Counted from the stretch's first letter, positions 8,382 through 17,649 are shown. The stretch: DNA of 64,000 nt from Corynebacterium sp. zg-331 (GCF_014267345.1 NZ_JACMYD010000001.1:1-64000); one strand, 5' to 3'. A program made the numbers and translations. Notes: generated by a model not told the origin, from the letters alone.

Positions 8382-9215
8382 GTGGAATTAAGCCTGCTGG
8401 GAGCCCTCCTGGGCGGCGTGCTTACCCTGCTCAGTCCGTGCTCGGCGATGCTGCTGCCCGCCTTCTTTTCCTATGCGTTTTCCCGCCCCGCCGCGCTGTT
8501 GACCAGCACCGGTGTGTTTTACGTGGGCCTGATTACCACCCTGCTGCCCATGGGGGTGCTGGCCGGTTCCGTGGGGGCGTTGGTCAGCGAGCACCGAGAG
8601 GTGCTGGTGATGGGGGGCTCCCTCGTGGTGATCGCTCTGGGCATCATCATGCTGCTGGGCGTGGAGATCCCGCTGCCCGGCGGTGCCGGGGTGGCCGGGG
8701 GCAGTTCCCTGGCCGCCGTGTACGTGCTGGGCACCATTTACGGCCTGGCCGGGGTGTGCGCCGGTCCATTGCTGGGCATGGTGCTGACGATGGCGGCGGT
8801 CAGCGGCAATGCCGCCCTCGGCGGGCTGACCATGCTGGTCTTTGCCCTGGGCATGACCGTGCCGCTCGTCCTGCTCAGCGTGCTGTGGTCTCGGCTGCCC
8901 ATCGTGCAGTCCCTCGTGCGCCCGCGCGGGGTGCGGGTGGGCCGATGGACGAACTCGTGGAACAACATCGTGGGCGGGCTGGTGACCATCGCGGTGGGCG
9001 CGCTGCTGTGGGCCACCGGCGGGACGGCCGACCTGAGCGGCGTGGTGGGAGTGAGCCAGCAGGCGCGGCTGGAGAGTTGGGTGATCCGAACCACCGCGAA
9101 TGTTCCCGGCGGGGCACTCCTGCTCGGGGTGGTGGTGCTGTGCGGTCTCGGCTGGTGCGCGGCGCGCCGATGGCGCAAGCGGCCTGCGGGGACGCCCGGT
9201 AACAGGCTAGAATGA
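8382..9215 (+). CDS. CcdA/DsbD-like membrane protein
   Basis: 277 residues with about six to seven membrane segments. The N-terminal helix contains LSPCSAMLLPAFFSYAF and a second helix contains YGLAGVCAGPLLGM; these two cysteines are the conserved redox pair of the CcdA/DsbD transmembrane family, which carries electrons across the membrane to exported thioredoxin-fold proteins. GTG start, 3 nt after the DsbA-family gene. The partner and electron direction are inferred. Confidence 0.88.
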   Translation: MELSLLGALLGGVLTLLSPCSAMLLPAFFSYAFSRPAALLTSTGVFYVGLITTLLPMGVLAGSVGALVSEHREVLVMGGSLVVIALGIIMLLGVEIPLPGGAGVAGGSSLAAVYVLGTIYGLAGVCAGPLLGMVLTMAAVSGNAALGGLTMLVFALGMTVPLVLLSVLWSRLPIVQSLVRPRGVRVGRWTNSWNNIVGGLVTIAVGALLWATGGTADLSGVVGVSQQARLESWVIRTTANVPGGALLLGVVVLCGLGWCAARRWRKRPAGTPGNRLE

Positions 9216-9277
9216 CGCCCAGGGAGAAACCACCCACCGCTGTTCGGACGGCGCGGTGTGTTTCCGCCGCCTGATAA

Positions 9278-9307
9278 GCACTCGCGGGATCAAGACCCCG
9301 CGAGTGC
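9278..9307 (+). terminator. hairpin downstream of ccdA-like gene
   Basis: GCACTCGCGGG (9278-9288) pairs perfectly with CCCGCGAGTGC (9297-9307), an 11-bp GC-rich stem. No T-run follows, so it may be a terminator, an RNA-stabilising element or an attenuator. Confidence 0.5.
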
Positions 9308-9371
9308 GTGGGCGTGTGCGGCCCCGGCCGCAGGAGAAGCAATTGACTCACAATCCGTTGGGAGAATAAAC

Positions 9372-9650
9372 GTGGCACGCAGTATTGAGGACATTCAGCG
9401 GGATATTGAGCGCACCCGTTACCAGCTGGCCAGCACCCTGGATCAGCTCGCGGATCGCAGCAAGCCGCAGAACCTCGTGAACGATGCCAAGCGCGAGGCC
9501 ACGACCAAGCTCCAGGATCCGCAGACCCAGAAGATCCTGGCGGCCGTGGGGGCGGTCTTTGCCGCCGCCGTTGTGCTGACGATGGCACGCAATCGGAAGA
9601 AGAACAAGGACATCAAGGAGTTACAGCGGCTGCTGGCCGGGCGTAATTAA
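9372..9650 (+). CDS. DUF3618 domain membrane protein
   Basis: 92 residues. The N-terminal SIEDIQRDIERTRYQLASTLDQLADR is the DUF3618 heptad-rich motif (residues 4-30, shown by key residues IERTR and LDQLADR). One membrane helix (about 56-74) and a basic tail follow. The GTG start at 9372 has a GGGAGA site upstream. DUF3618 proteins are short actinobacterial envelope proteins of unknown function, usually near bcp in corynebacteria. Confidence 0.85.
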   Translation: MARSIEDIQRDIERTRYQLASTLDQLADRSKPQNLVNDAKREATTKLQDPQTQKILAAVGAVFAAAVVLTMARNRKKNKDIKELQRLLAGRN

Positions 9651-9727
9651 CTCGCGGGGGTATTGGTCAGGAGCGCAGGGGTGCGAGGGGATGACGGCCG
9701 CGCCCCGGTGTGGCAGCATAGGCGAGC

Positions 9728-10555
9728 ATGACGAGCCACCACGGCGGTGAGGACCGCGAACCGGCCACGCGGAGCTTTCCCGCGCAGAGTACGCAGGGAG
9801 ACTACGCGGAGTTTCCGCGCGTGGCCGCCAAGGCCGGACCCGAGGCGGTGGGCCCCGCGTTTGAGTCTCGCCGCCCGCGTTTCGAGAGCAGCAACTCCAG
9901 CATGATTGCGGCCCTGGCCGCGATGTTCTTCGTGCTCGTGCTGGTGGGGGCGGGCACCTGGATCTTCCTCTTTTCTTCGGGCGATCGGGGGCGGGAACCC
10001 GCGGTCGCCGCCCCGATGACCGCCGAGGAAACCGGCCAGCAGTCCACGGTGCGGACCACCTCGGCGGCGCGGACCACCGCGGCCCGGCCCTTGCGCACTG
10101 TGGAATCCCGGCGGGTCGCCGCTCCGAGCAGCGCGCCGAGGCGGCCTGCGTCGAGCGCCGTTTCCTCCGCCCGGCCGCGTGCCACCTCCGCTGCGGTGGA
10201 ACCCACCACCCCGCGCGCCTCGCTGACGAGTACCCCGCCCACTTCCCTCGACCCGCCGGCGTCATCCCAGGCGCCGGCTATTCCGGCGGAGGCCACCCCG
10301 GTCAATGCGGCGGCCCGCGCCCCTCGAACCGAAGGACGATACCAGCGGGTATGGGCCTCCGGGGCCACCAGCGAGGATTTTGCCCAGGTGGTGCACCGGC
10401 AGTGGCTCAGCGAGTATCAACAGACCGGTCGGCTCACCGCCACCGTGCGGGCCTACAGCCCCACCACGGGTAAAACCTACACGATGAACTGCCGCGATGC
10501 AGGGGAGTACGTGCACTGCACCGGCGGCAACAACGCGAATGTGTACATCGGATGA
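9728..10555 (+). CDS. single-pass membrane protein with Ser/Thr/Ala-rich linker
   Basis: 275 residues: a cytoplasmic N-terminus of about 55 residues, one membrane helix (about 58-80, ALAAMFFVLVLVGAGTWIF), a low-complexity extracytoplasmic linker rich in Ala, Ser, Thr and Pro (about 90-190), and a folded C-terminal domain with two cysteines (TMNCRDAGEYVHCTGG). Its stop overlaps the next gene's ATG by 4 nt, so it is coupled to the serine-hydrolase-like lipoprotein. Architecture suggests a cell-wall-spanning tether. Function unknown. Confidence 0.75.
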   Translation: MTSHHGGEDREPATRSFPAQSTQGDYAEFPRVAAKAGPEAVGPAFESRRPRFESSNSSMIAALAAMFFVLVLVGAGTWIFLFSSGDRGREPAVAAPMTAEETGQQSTVRTTSAARTTAARPLRTVESRRVAAPSSAPRRPASSAVSSARPRATSAAVEPTTPRASLTSTPPTSLDPPASSQAPAIPAEATPVNAAARAPRTEGRYQRVWASGATSEDFAQVVHRQWLSEYQQTGRLTATVRAYSPTTGKTYTMNCRDAGEYVHCTGGNNANVYIG

Positions 10556-11370
10556 TCCGCCAGCATCGTCGCACGGCCGCACTGGTGGTATTTCTGGGGG
10601 CCGCGTTCCTCTCGGCCTGCACTATCGGTGAGATGGAACGCCCCGGTGCCGGGAACGCCACGGAGGAAACCGCGGTGGTTACCGAAAGACCCGGCCCCGG
10701 AACTCCCGTCGCCCGCGAACGCATCGTCGTCCCGCCGGGTACCTCAGTGGCTGTGGCGGATACCTCGGGCGTGACCACTTACGGGGAGGCGGACGAGGGG
10801 CCCGCCTGGTCCACCAGCAAGGTGCCGCTTGCCCTGGCGGCACTGTGTGCCAACCCGGGTGTGATCGATGACGTGGAGAAAGCACTGACGGCTTCAGATA
10901 ACGAGGCCGCCGCGCGCCTGTGGCAATCCCTGGGTGCCCCGCAGGAGGCGGGGGCGGCGGTAGAAGCGATCCTGCGCGAGGCGGGAGACGATCACACCCG
11001 GGTGGAAACGCGCAGGGTGCGACCAGAGTTTTCCAGCTTTGGTCAAACCAGATGGGCGCTTCCGGATCAAGCGGCCTTCGCGGTGGTGCTGCCCACCCTC
11101 GATGGCGCGCAGCCGGTATTAGAGGCGATGGGGCGGGTCATCCCGGAGCAGTCTTACGGACTGGGCACCATCGAGGCAATGAGGTTCAAGGGCGGCTGGG
11201 GGCCGGATGAGTGGGGGCGCTACACGGTGCGCCAGTTCGGACTGATCGAGACTCCCTGCGGGATCAAGGGAGTGGCCGTGGCGGCGCAACCTCCCGACGG
11301 CACCTACGAGGGCGGGCAGCGGCTCCTCACCGAGGTGGCGCAGGAATTAGCGCCCGCGCTGCGGTGCTAG
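10552..11370 (+). CDS. lipoprotein with beta-lactamase/serine-hydrolase fold
   Basis: 272 residues with a lipobox FLSAC (Cys about residue 23). Three motifs of the serine beta-lactamase/PBP fold appear in order with family-like spacing: STSK (SxxK), SDN within TASDNEAA, and KGGWG in place of KTG. That suggests an active-site serine acyl enzyme or a non-catalytic relative acting outside the membrane. The N-terminal region (residues 25-85) is a linker. It is coupled to the upstream membrane protein. Substrate, and whether it affects beta-lactams, are unknown. Confidence 0.7.
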   Translation: MIRQHRRTAALVVFLGAAFLSACTIGEMERPGAGNATEETAVVTERPGPGTPVARERIVVPPGTSVAVADTSGVTTYGEADEGPAWSTSKVPLALAALCANPGVIDDVEKALTASDNEAAARLWQSLGAPQEAGAAVEAILREAGDDHTRVETRRVRPEFSSFGQTRWALPDQAAFAVVLPTLDGAQPVLEAMGRVIPEQSYGLGTIEAMRFKGGWGPDEWGRYTVRQFGLIETPCGIKGVAVAAQPPDGTYEGGQRLLTEVAQELAPALRC

Positions 11371-11948
11371 CAGCAGTTTTTCACCGGGGTATTGATCACG
11401 GTTGCCCCAGCCTGCTGGATCTCATCGAGGGCCGCTTGGCCTCGGTTGGGATCGACGGGGGAGCAGTAGTAGGAGAGTACGCGGACGTCAAAGCCCTCCC
11501 GGAGGCCGTCCAGGGCCGTGGCCCGCACGCAGTAATCGGTGGCGATGCCCACCACGTCGATGGCCGTGATGCTGCGCTCGCGCAGCCACTCGGCCAGGGA
11601 GACTCCCTCGGAAAATCCCTCGAAGCCGGAGTAGGCGACGCTGTAGTTTCCCTTGAGGAAGAAGGCCTCGATGTGGTGCAGGGGGATCGAGGGGTGAAGG
11701 GCGGCACCGGGGGTACCCGCCCGGCAGTGCGGGGGCCAGGTGTCGAGGAAGTCCGGGGAGTCGGAGAAATGGCTGCCGGGATCGATGTGCCAGTCCTGGG
11801 TAGCCACCACGTGTGCATAATCGCGCATTCCCTCCTCGCATTCGAGGAGGGTGCGGATGGTATCGGCCGCGAGGTCGCCGTCGGCGGTGGCCAGCGGGCC
11901 GAGGGTACAGAAATCGTTTTGAACGTCTACAACTACCAAGGCCTTCAC
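11367..11948 (-). CDS. pncA: nicotinamidase / isochorismatase-family hydrolase
   Basis: 193 residues. The N-terminal VVVDVQNDFC carries the catalytic Asp, a metal-site segment TQDWHIDPGSHF follows, a Lys is present in FFLKGNYS, and the nucleophile Cys lies in GIATDYCVRATALD. This layout is that of PncA nicotinamidase, which deamidates nicotinamide for NAD salvage, rather than of EntB-type isochorismatase. It converges on the upstream lipoprotein with a 4-nt overlap. Confidence 0.88.
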   Translation of the reverse strand: MKALVVVDVQNDFCTLGPLATADGDLAADTIRTLLECEEGMRDYAHVVATQDWHIDPGSHFSDSPDFLDTWPPHCRAGTPGAALHPSIPLHHIEAFFLKGNYSVAYSGFEGFSEGVSLAEWLRERSITAIDVVGIATDYCVRATALDGLREGFDVRVLSYYCSPVDPNRGQAALDEIQQAGATVINTPVKNCC

Positions 11949-12011
11949 GGATAAGTATTATGGCACATGTTGGTCAAAAAATCTTGTCCGGCACCGGCTA
12001 TGGGGTACTAA

Positions 12012-12041
12012 AAGCCCGGTGGGCCTCCTGGCCTACCGGGC
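12012..12041 (-). terminator. Rho-independent terminator of tRNA-Lys
   Basis: On the minus strand AGCCCGGT pairs with ACCGGGCT and is followed by a short T-run (TTTTAG), directly downstream of the tRNA-Lys gene. Confidence 0.7.
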
Positions 12042-12048
12042 TGCGCTG

Positions 12049-12121
12049 TGCGCCATCAGGGACTCGAACCCCGAACCCACTGATTAAGAGTCAGTTGCTC
12101 TACCAATTGAGCTAATGGCGC
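12049..12121 (-). tRNA. tRNA-Lys (CUU)
   Basis: Acceptor arms GCGCCAT/ATGGCGC; the D-arm, the anticodon loop CTCTTAA (anticodon CTT) and the T-arm GGGTTCGAGTCC are all present on the minus strand. Confidence 0.95.
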
Positions 12122-12434
12122 TTTTGTGTCTCGCCAGGCGCTCCCTGGCGACGTCCGTTTACTTTACTGCCTGTCGGCGATACCGCAAAATCGCCTGTTC
12201 ATCGCGTTTTTTGATGCCGCTCGTGCGGGGATGAAACGAAATGAGGATCCGTGACGATGAGGAATCTGAGCGCGGCCGTCGTGGTGGCGTCTCTCCCCCT
12301 CGCCCGATGACGATCCCCTTGGTCTCACTTTGGTAAAGGTTTTCGAACAAGGTGCTGTGCGGCTCGGGCGTGGCCACGGCGGGGAACTAGGGTATGACGA
12401 GAATTATTTGGTGATGGCTCAACGGGAGGTGGAC
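12122..12434. other. intergenic region, tRNA-Lys to lppS
   Basis: No supported gene. It should hold divergent promoters for tRNA-Lys and the L,D-transpeptidase gene. No clear operator was recognised. Confidence 0.4.
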
Positions 12435-13604
12435 GTGCGGGTGCGTTCGAGGCTTCGAGTGGTAGCGGCGGCGCTCATGGTGGCGACCCTGGGCGGGGGG
12501 CTATCCGCGTGCACTATGGGCCAGAGCGCCGAGGGGTCGGATCAGGCGCAGACGGAGGAAAAGCACGAGCCTCCGGAGATCTCCGTTGCCGACGAGGCTG
12601 AGGACGTGGATCCCACCGAACCGGTGACGGTGACCTCCGCGGACGTGGGTCTCGAGGAGGTTACCATGACCAACGAGGAGGGGCGCGAGGTGGAGGCCAG
12701 CCTGTCCGCCGACGGTACGACCTGGACCACCGACGAGGTGCTGGGCTACTCGCGCACCTACACCGTGGAGGCGCGGGATAAAAACGGGGAGACCGCCACC
12801 GCGGTTTTTTCTACCGTGGCCCCCGAGGGAACGGCATCGGTCACGCTTGCGCCCTACGGAGTGGGCGAGGTAGGCGTGGGCCAGCCCCTGGCCTTTCGAT
12901 TCTCCCAATCCATCGAGGATCGAGCGGCGGCCCAGCGGGCCTTGGAGGTGACCACTCAGCCCAAGGTCGAGGGCGCCTTTTACTGGGTGAATAACCAGGA
13001 GGTGCGGTGGCGGCCGGAAAACTTTTGGGAGCCGGGCACAAAGATCAAGGCTAAAGCCAATATCTACGGCAAAGACTTAGGCGGCGGCATCTACGGGGCC
13101 GAGGACAACGAGATCGAGGTGACCATCGGCGATGAAGTGATCGCCGAGGTGGATGACAACACCAAGACCATGACGGTGTACCGCAACGGGGAGGAACTGC
13201 GTTCCATTCCCGTCTCCCTCGGCTCCGACCGCTGGCCCACCCCCAACGGAACCTACATCATCGGGGACGCGCACGACTCCCTGGTGATGGACTCCGAGAC
13301 CTTTGGCCTCTCCCGCGAGAACGGCGGCTATAAGACCACCGTGAAGTTTGCCACGCAGATGTCCTACTCCGGCATCTACGTCCACGCCGCCCCCTGGTCC
13401 GTGTGGGCCCAGGGCAACACGAACACCTCCCACGGCTGCATCAACGTCACCGACGAGGCCGCCGAGTGGTTCCAGAACACCGTTAAGCACGGCGATATCG
13501 TCAAGGTCAGTAACACCATCGGCGGGGAGCTGAACGGGCTTGACGGCCTGGGAGACTGGAACATCCCCTGGGAGGAATGGAAGGCCGGTAACGCCGAGGG
13601 CTAA
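12435..13604 (+). CDS. lppS: L,D-transpeptidase lipoprotein (LppS-like)
   Basis: About 389 residues. A lipobox LSAC follows a hydrophobic signal. Two Ig-like domains (about residues 40-250) precede a YkuD catalytic domain with the signature SHGCINV and the upstream [11 protein letters not shown] loop. Mycobacterial LdtMt-type enzymes with this layout make 3-3 cross-links in peptidoglycan at the outer face of the membrane. GTG at 12435 is chosen because a GGGAGG site lies 5 nt upstream; ATG at 12414 is an alternative. The name follows the corynebacterial homologue in this context. Confidence 0.88.
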   Translation: MRVRSRLRVVAAALMVATLGGGLSACTMGQSAEGSDQAQTEEKHEPPEISVADEAEDVDPTEPVTVTSADVGLEEVTMTNEEGREVEASLSADGTTWTTDEVLGYSRTYTVEARDKNGETATAVFSTVAPEGTASVTLAPYGVGEVGVGQPLAFRFSQSIEDRAAAQRALEVTTQPKVEGAFYWVNNQEVRWRPENFWEPGTKIKAKANIYGKDLGGGIYGAEDNEIEVTIGDEVIAEVDDNTKTMTVYRNGEELRSIPVSLGSDRWPTPNGTYIIGDAHDSLVMDSETFGLSRENGGYKTTVKFATQMSYSGIYVHAAPWSVWAQGNTNTSHGCINVTDEAAEWFQNTVKHGDIVKVSNTIGGELNGLDGLGDWNIPWEEWKAGNAEG

Positions 13605-13612
13605 AGGCGTGC

Positions 13613-14788
13613 TTAGCGCCCGGCCACGCCGTATTCCTTGGCGCTGATCCACGCGGCGGACTCGGCGTCCTCGCTCGCGTAAATGCGCAACTCGTTCTCG
13701 CGCGTGGTGTCGAAGATGTAGCCGTCAAAGAGCACCCGCTTGCCCCGGCCCACTTCCGCGACGGTGCTGACGCGATCCAGCTGGCCCTCCACCGCCTGGG
13801 CCTGGACCGGATCGGTGGTAATCACCCGAACCTGATTGGCGTGATACTCGGCGTCCTGGTTAAAGATTGCCACCCCGGATACCGGATCGGTAGTACCGGG
13901 AATCCAGTCCGCCTTCTCCGGGTCGGCGGCCTGGCACAATGGAACCTCCTCGATGACGCAGGACACCTGGAGTGAGCGATCGACGTCGAAGAGTACCGCG
14001 TCGCGCGAGGCACCCTGCACGGACATGATCTCCTGGTCGTATCCGTGGCGGTGCACGCTGCCCACGTTGTAGAGGCGCGGGGCGATGGGCGCGGTGACGC
14101 CGCTGAGATCCAGCCGAGAGTCCGGGTGGACCAGGGCGTCCTCGGGATTCTCCGAGGTGATCTGCATCTTGCCGTCCTGGTACCGCACCCGGGCCGTGGA
14201 TTCGCCCTCCGCGTCGCGCCGGGTGGTGGTGACCTCCAGCTCCGAATCCGAGCGTCGGGTCACCCCCACCACCGCGCCGACCTGGGCCGGCATGGGGGCG
14301 GTGATGAGTTCGTCCTCGTGGAAAAACACGATGGTGGCAAACGTGTGGTCTGCGTCCGGATTCTCCAGGTCTCCCTCCGCGCCGGGGAAGGTCACCCAGC
14401 TGAGCTCCGCGCAGGGATCGAAGTGGTTGTCGGCCACCTGTCCCAGGTAGCCCCAGGCCTCGGACTGGAGGCCTGGGCTGGGGGAGCCCTCCGGGAAGAT
14501 CGGAACGATGGGAACGCCCAGGATCGGGCGCAGGGCGGTATCGCTGAGCAGGATCGCCCGGCAGTCCTTCTTTGGTTCCTTCTTCGGGGCGCTTGTGGTT
14601 GTGGTAGCGCTGGCGGTGCTCGTGCTGCTTGTCGCGTTGGTCTTGGCGGAGTGTGCTGAGGATGTGGGCGCGGCGGGGGTGGTGGTCTCGGTGTCTTCCT
14701 GGGGGCTGTCGCAGGCGCTGAGTCCCAGCGCGGCGACGCACGCGGTGCTCGCCAGGATCGCGGCGGGGGAGAAGGGGCGTAGTCTCAT
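13613..14788 (-). CDS. secreted lipoprotein, LppP/LprE-like
   Basis: 391 residues with a signal sequence and lipobox LSAC (Cys about residue 26), then a Ser/Thr/Ala linker to about residue 70. The folded part starts at DCRAILLSDTALRPIL, and cysteines lie near DPCAELSW, SCVIEEV and PLCQAAD. The first portion resembles LppP/LprE lipoproteins of Mycobacteriales. It converges on the L,D-transpeptidase gene with 8 nt between stops. Function unknown. Confidence 0.7.
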   Translation of the reverse strand: MRLRPFSPAAILASTACVAALGLSACDSPQEDTETTTPAAPTSSAHSAKTNATSSTSTASATTTTSAPKKEPKKDCRAILLSDTALRPILGVPIVPIFPEGSPSPGLQSEAWGYLGQVADNHFDPCAELSWVTFPGAEGDLENPDADHTFATIVFFHEDELITAPMPAQVGAVVGVTRRSDSELEVTTTRRDAEGESTARVRYQDGKMQITSENPEDALVHPDSRLDLSGVTAPIAPRLYNVGSVHRHGYDQEIMSVQGASRDAVLFDVDRSLQVSCVIEEVPLCQAADPEKADWIPGTTDPVSGVAIFNQDAEYHANQVRVITTDPVQAQAVEGQLDRVSTVAEVGRGKRVLFDGYIFDTTRENELRIYASEDAESAAWISAKEYGVAGR

Positions 14789-14862
14789 AGCCCATAAGAT
14801 TAGGCGGCGCGGGTGAGCCGAGGAAGGGTGGGGCCAGGGGGTTTCGCATTGCGGTATCGGTA

Positions 14863-14896
14863 AAGGGCCTTAACTCCATAAGAAGTTAAGGCCCTT
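14863..14896 (-). terminator. terminator of tRNA-His
   Basis: AAGGGCCTTAACT (14863-14875) pairs perfectly with AGTTAAGGCCCTT (14884-14896), immediately downstream of the minus-strand tRNA-His. Confidence 0.7.
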
Positions 14897-14899
14897 GGG

Positions 14900-14973
14900 G
14901 GTGGCTGACGGGGCTCGAACCCGCGACACCCAGGATCACAACCTGGTGCTCTACCAGCTGAACTACAGCCACC
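14900..14973 (-). tRNA. tRNA-His (GUG)
   Basis: Acceptor GTGGCTG/CAGCCAC with an extra G-1 pairing to C73, as is specific to tRNA-His. The anticodon loop TTGTGAT gives GTG. It follows orn directly, as in other corynebacteria. Confidence 0.95.
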
Positions 14974-15021
14974 ATCGCCGCCGTAAAGCAGCGAGAACAA
15001 CCATAGCCTACCGAGTCGTTT

Positions 15022-15651
15022 TTACAAAAATCGCTGGTAGGCCTCGGTGGCCTGGGCCTGCGCCGCGGCAGCTTCCTCGGAGGTGGGGCCGGGCTCGGGG
15101 GTAAAAACGCTGCGTCGGTAGTAATCCAGTTCTCGCACGGACTCCACGATGTCCGCCAAGGCGCGGTGGGACATCCCCTTGTCCGGCTGATGGTAGTAGG
15201 CGCGGGGGAACCAGCGTTTGCTGAGTTCTTTGATGGTGGAGACGTCCACCATGCGGTAGTGGAGGGCGGCGTCGAGGCGGGGCATGTACTCGCGGATGAA
15301 GGCGCGGTCGGTGGCGATCGAGTTGCCGGCCAGCGGCGCGGGGTGGTCGGGGTGGCAGTGCTCGGCGATGAGCGCGAGCACGGCGTCCTCGGCCTCTTGC
15401 AGGCTCACGGAGGAGGAGCGGATTTCTTCGAGGAGCCCGTTGTCGCGGTGCATGGCGGTCACGTAGTCGTCCATCTGCGCCAGTTCCTCCTCGGTGGCGC
15501 GCACCACCAGATCCACGCCCTCACCCAGGATGGTGAGGTGGGCGTCGGTGACCAACGCGGCCACCTCCACGATCACGTGGCGGTGGACGTCCAGGCCGGT
15601 CATTTCCAGGTCGATCCAGACGAGGCGGTCGTCTTTGGCTGGCTGAGTCAT
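15022..15651 (-). CDS. orn: oligoribonuclease
   Basis: 209 residues. This DEDDh 3'-5' exonuclease degrades 2-5-nt RNAs, including pGpG. Motifs: [10 protein letters not shown] (ExoI, with the two acidic ligands), [10 protein letters not shown] (ExoII) and [11 protein letters not shown] (ExoIII, His and Asp). A C-terminal Ala/Glu-rich extension of about 20 residues is longer than in E. coli but common in Actinobacteria. Confidence 0.95.
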   Translation of the reverse strand: MTQPAKDDRLVWIDLEMTGLDVHRHVIVEVAALVTDAHLTILGEGVDLVVRATEEELAQMDDYVTAMHRDNGLLEEIRSSSVSLQEAEDAVLALIAEHCHPDHPAPLAGNSIATDRAFIREYMPRLDAALHYRMVDVSTIKELSKRWFPRAYYHQPDKGMSHRALADIVESVRELDYYRRSVFTPEPGPTSEEAAAAQAQATEAYQRFL

Positions 15652-15700
15652 GCCTCCCAGGATAGGACGCTCGTTCGGGCCCCCATCGGCTGCCCATAGA

Positions 15701-15719
15701 TAAGGAAAGGGTAACTTGG
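15701..15719 (+). promoter_or_regulatory. candidate DtxR iron box upstream of entA-like gene
   Basis: TAAGGAAAGGGTAACTTGG matches the DtxR consensus TTAGGTTAGSCTAACCTAA at about 12 of 19 positions, 6 nt before the ATG of a siderophore-type gene. The match is partial; regulation by iron is inference. Confidence 0.4.
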
Positions 15720-15725
15720 GTAATC

Positions 15726-16535
15726 ATGTCTTCGGATCTCATTATCGTGACAGGCGCCGCCGGCGGGATCGGCGCGGCCATCGCCCAGCAGTGCGCCCGA
15801 CGCCCCGGCGTGGCGCTGGTGCTGACGGACCGCGAGGAAGCCCCGCTGCGTCGCGTGGCGCAGGAGGTGGCCTCGGCGGCCGCCCAGGGGGTGCGGGTGG
15901 ACGCGCGGCCCTGCGATCTGTCCTCGGAGGAGGAAGTCACGGCCCTGGTCGAGGAGGCCGTGGTCCAGCACGGGGGCCTGCGTTATCTTCTTCATGCTGC
16001 GGGGGTGTTCGTGGATCGCCCCGTGGTGGATACGAGCGCGGCGGAGTTCTCCCGGATGATGAACGTCAATGCTCACGGCACCTTCTACCTACTGCGCGCC
16101 GCGGCCCGCGCGATGACCGTGGGCTCGTGCCTGCCGCAGGACGCACCCGACCGGGGCATCGTGGTGGTGGCGTCGAATGCGGCGGGCGTACCCAGGATGG
16201 GGATGGGGGCGTACGCGGCGTCGAAGGCGGCGGCCTCGGCGCTCACGCGCTGCCTGGGGCTCGAGCTTGCGACGCACGCCATCAGGTGCAACGTGGTGTG
16301 TCCCGGTTCGACGGATACGGCCATGCAGCGGGATTTTTGGGGCAGCGATCCCGAGGCGGGGCGGCGTCGCTCCCTGGAGGGCGACCTGGGCGCGCACCGC
16401 CTGGGTATTCCGCTGGGGAGGATCGCCACGCCGGAGGACGTGGCGCGCACGGTGGACTTCCTGGCCTCCGAGGGGGCCAGGCACGTGACCCTCCAGGAAC
16501 TCTACGTGGACGGGGGTGCCACCCTTCATGCCTGA
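15726..16535 (+). CDS. entA: 2,3-dihydro-2,3-dihydroxybenzoate dehydrogenase (EntA/DhbA-like SDR)
   Basis: 269 residues. A classical SDR with TGAAGGIG cofactor motif and YAASK catalytic motif. Several features match the EntA branch specifically: VVASNAAGVPRMGM around the catalytic Ser, RCNVVCPGSTDTAMQRDFW, LGIPLGRIA and the end VDGGATLHA. EntA oxidises 2,3-dihydro-DHB to 2,3-dihydroxybenzoate, a catechol siderophore precursor. The next gene encodes the first enzyme of the same pathway and overlaps by 8 nt. The EntB isochorismatase step and the NRPS are not in this window. Confidence 0.85.
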   Translation: MSSDLIIVTGAAGGIGAAIAQQCARRPGVALVLTDREEAPLRRVAQEVASAAAQGVRVDARPCDLSSEEEVTALVEEAVVQHGGLRYLLHAAGVFVDRPVVDTSAAEFSRMMNVNAHGTFYLLRAAARAMTVGSCLPQDAPDRGIVVVASNAAGVPRMGMGAYAASKAAASALTRCLGLELATHAIRCNVVCPGSTDTAMQRDFWGSDPEAGRRRSLEGDLGAHRLGIPLGRIATPEDVARTVDFLASEGARHVTLQELYVDGGATLHA

Positions 16536-17649
16536 TGCGGGGGCGGCCGAGGCCCTGGACAGGGGCGATCTCTTCTTCTGGCACGAGGGGCGGGTGCGCT
16601 ACGTTCCCGCGCGGGCGCTGCGGCCCGATACCGGCGAGGCTTGGGAGCCGGGAGCGATCTTGGCCGGGGCGATTCCCTTCGACGAATCCGGCGGTACGGC
16701 CCCGGCGCTGTGGCGCGCCCCGCGGTGGCAGGAATTACCCGTCCGCAGGCCCGCCCCGGGTGACGTGCTGCCCGAGGTGCGCGATCTGCACCCGGCGGCA
16801 CCCACGGGCGACTACCTGGCGGCGGTGCGCCGCGCCGTGTCCCGCCTGCGCGCGCCGGATACCGACCTGCACAAGGTGGTGCTGGCCCGTGCGGTCACCG
16901 CCCGCCTGGCCGACGAGCCGGTCTGGGGCGATCTGATCGATCACCTGATCCGGCGCAATCCGGCCGCCACGGTCTTTTCCATCCCGGTGCCCGCCGAGGA
17001 TGTGGGGCGGCAGGTGTTCTTCGGGGCCAGCCCCGAGCTGCTCTTGCGCAAACAAGGAGCCAACGTGGTGAGTCATCCGCTGGCCGGTTCCGTGCCCCGC
17101 AGCCCGGATCCCGAGGAGGATCGCCGCCGCGCGCAAGGCCTGTTAGCCTCGGCCAAGGATGCCCACGAGCACGCCTTCGTGGTGCGCATGATCGCGCAGG
17201 CGCTCGGGCCGGTGTGCGCGCAGCTAGACGTGCCGGAGCGCCCGAGCCTGCTGGCCACGGACACGATGTGGCACCTGGGCACGCGCATGAGCGGCCGGCT
17301 CGCCCCGGAACACGAGCGCTGCGATGCCCTCGCGCTGGCCCGTCTGCTGCATCCCACCCCGGCGGTAGCGGGCTGGCCCACGGATCGGGCGCTGCGGGTC
17401 ATCGCGGAGATGGAGCCCGCCGATCGGGGCCTCTACGCCGGCGCCGTGGGCTGGGTTGATGCCAAGGGCGATGGGCAGTGGAACGTGTCTATCCGCTGCG
17501 CCCTGCTGCGCGGACTGCAGCTGACCGCCTGGGGTGGGGCCGGGATCGTGGCGGACTCAGAGGCGGAAGCAGAGCTGCGAGAGACCGCCGCCAAGCTGCG
17601 CACGATCGTTACCGGGTTGGGCGTCGACGCGCAACCCGCAGAGGGATAG
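16528..17649 (+). CDS. entC: isochorismate synthase (EntC/DhbC-like)
   Basis: About 373 residues of the chorismate-binding fold. Seen motifs: HKVVLAR with the catalytic Lys, FFGASPELLL, PLAGSVPRS, KDAHEHAFVV, LHPTPAVAGWP and ADRGLYAGAVGW. The LHPTPAVAG/RGLYAG pattern is that of isochorismate rather than anthranilate synthases. It converts chorismate to isochorismate. ATG at 16528 overlaps the entA stop. MenF (menaquinone) is an alternative, but the entA neighbour favours siderophore or DHB synthesis. Confidence 0.85.
   Translation: MPDAGAAEALDRGDLFFWHEGRVRYVPARALRPDTGEAWEPGAILAGAIPFDESGGTAPALWRAPRWQELPVRRPAPGDVLPEVRDLHPAAPTGDYLAAVRRAVSRLRAPDTDLHKVVLARAVTARLADEPVWGDLIDHLIRRNPAATVFSIPVPAEDVGRQVFFGASPELLLRKQGANVVSHPLAGSVPRSPDPEEDRRRAQGLLASAKDAHEHAFVVRMIAQALGPVCAQLDVPERPSLLATDTMWHLGTRMSGRLAPEHERCDALALARLLHPTPAVAGWPTDRALRVIAEMEPADRGLYAGAVGWVDAKGDGQWNVSIRCALLRGLQLTAWGGAGIVADSEAEAELRETAAKLRTIVTGLGVDAQPAEG

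Noticed and set aside
11367-11948. Idea that this isochorismatase-family gene is the missing EntB of the siderophore locus
   Set aside because: Its motifs and length fit nicotinamidase, it lacks an aryl-carrier domain, and it is 4 kb from entA/entC on the opposite strand.
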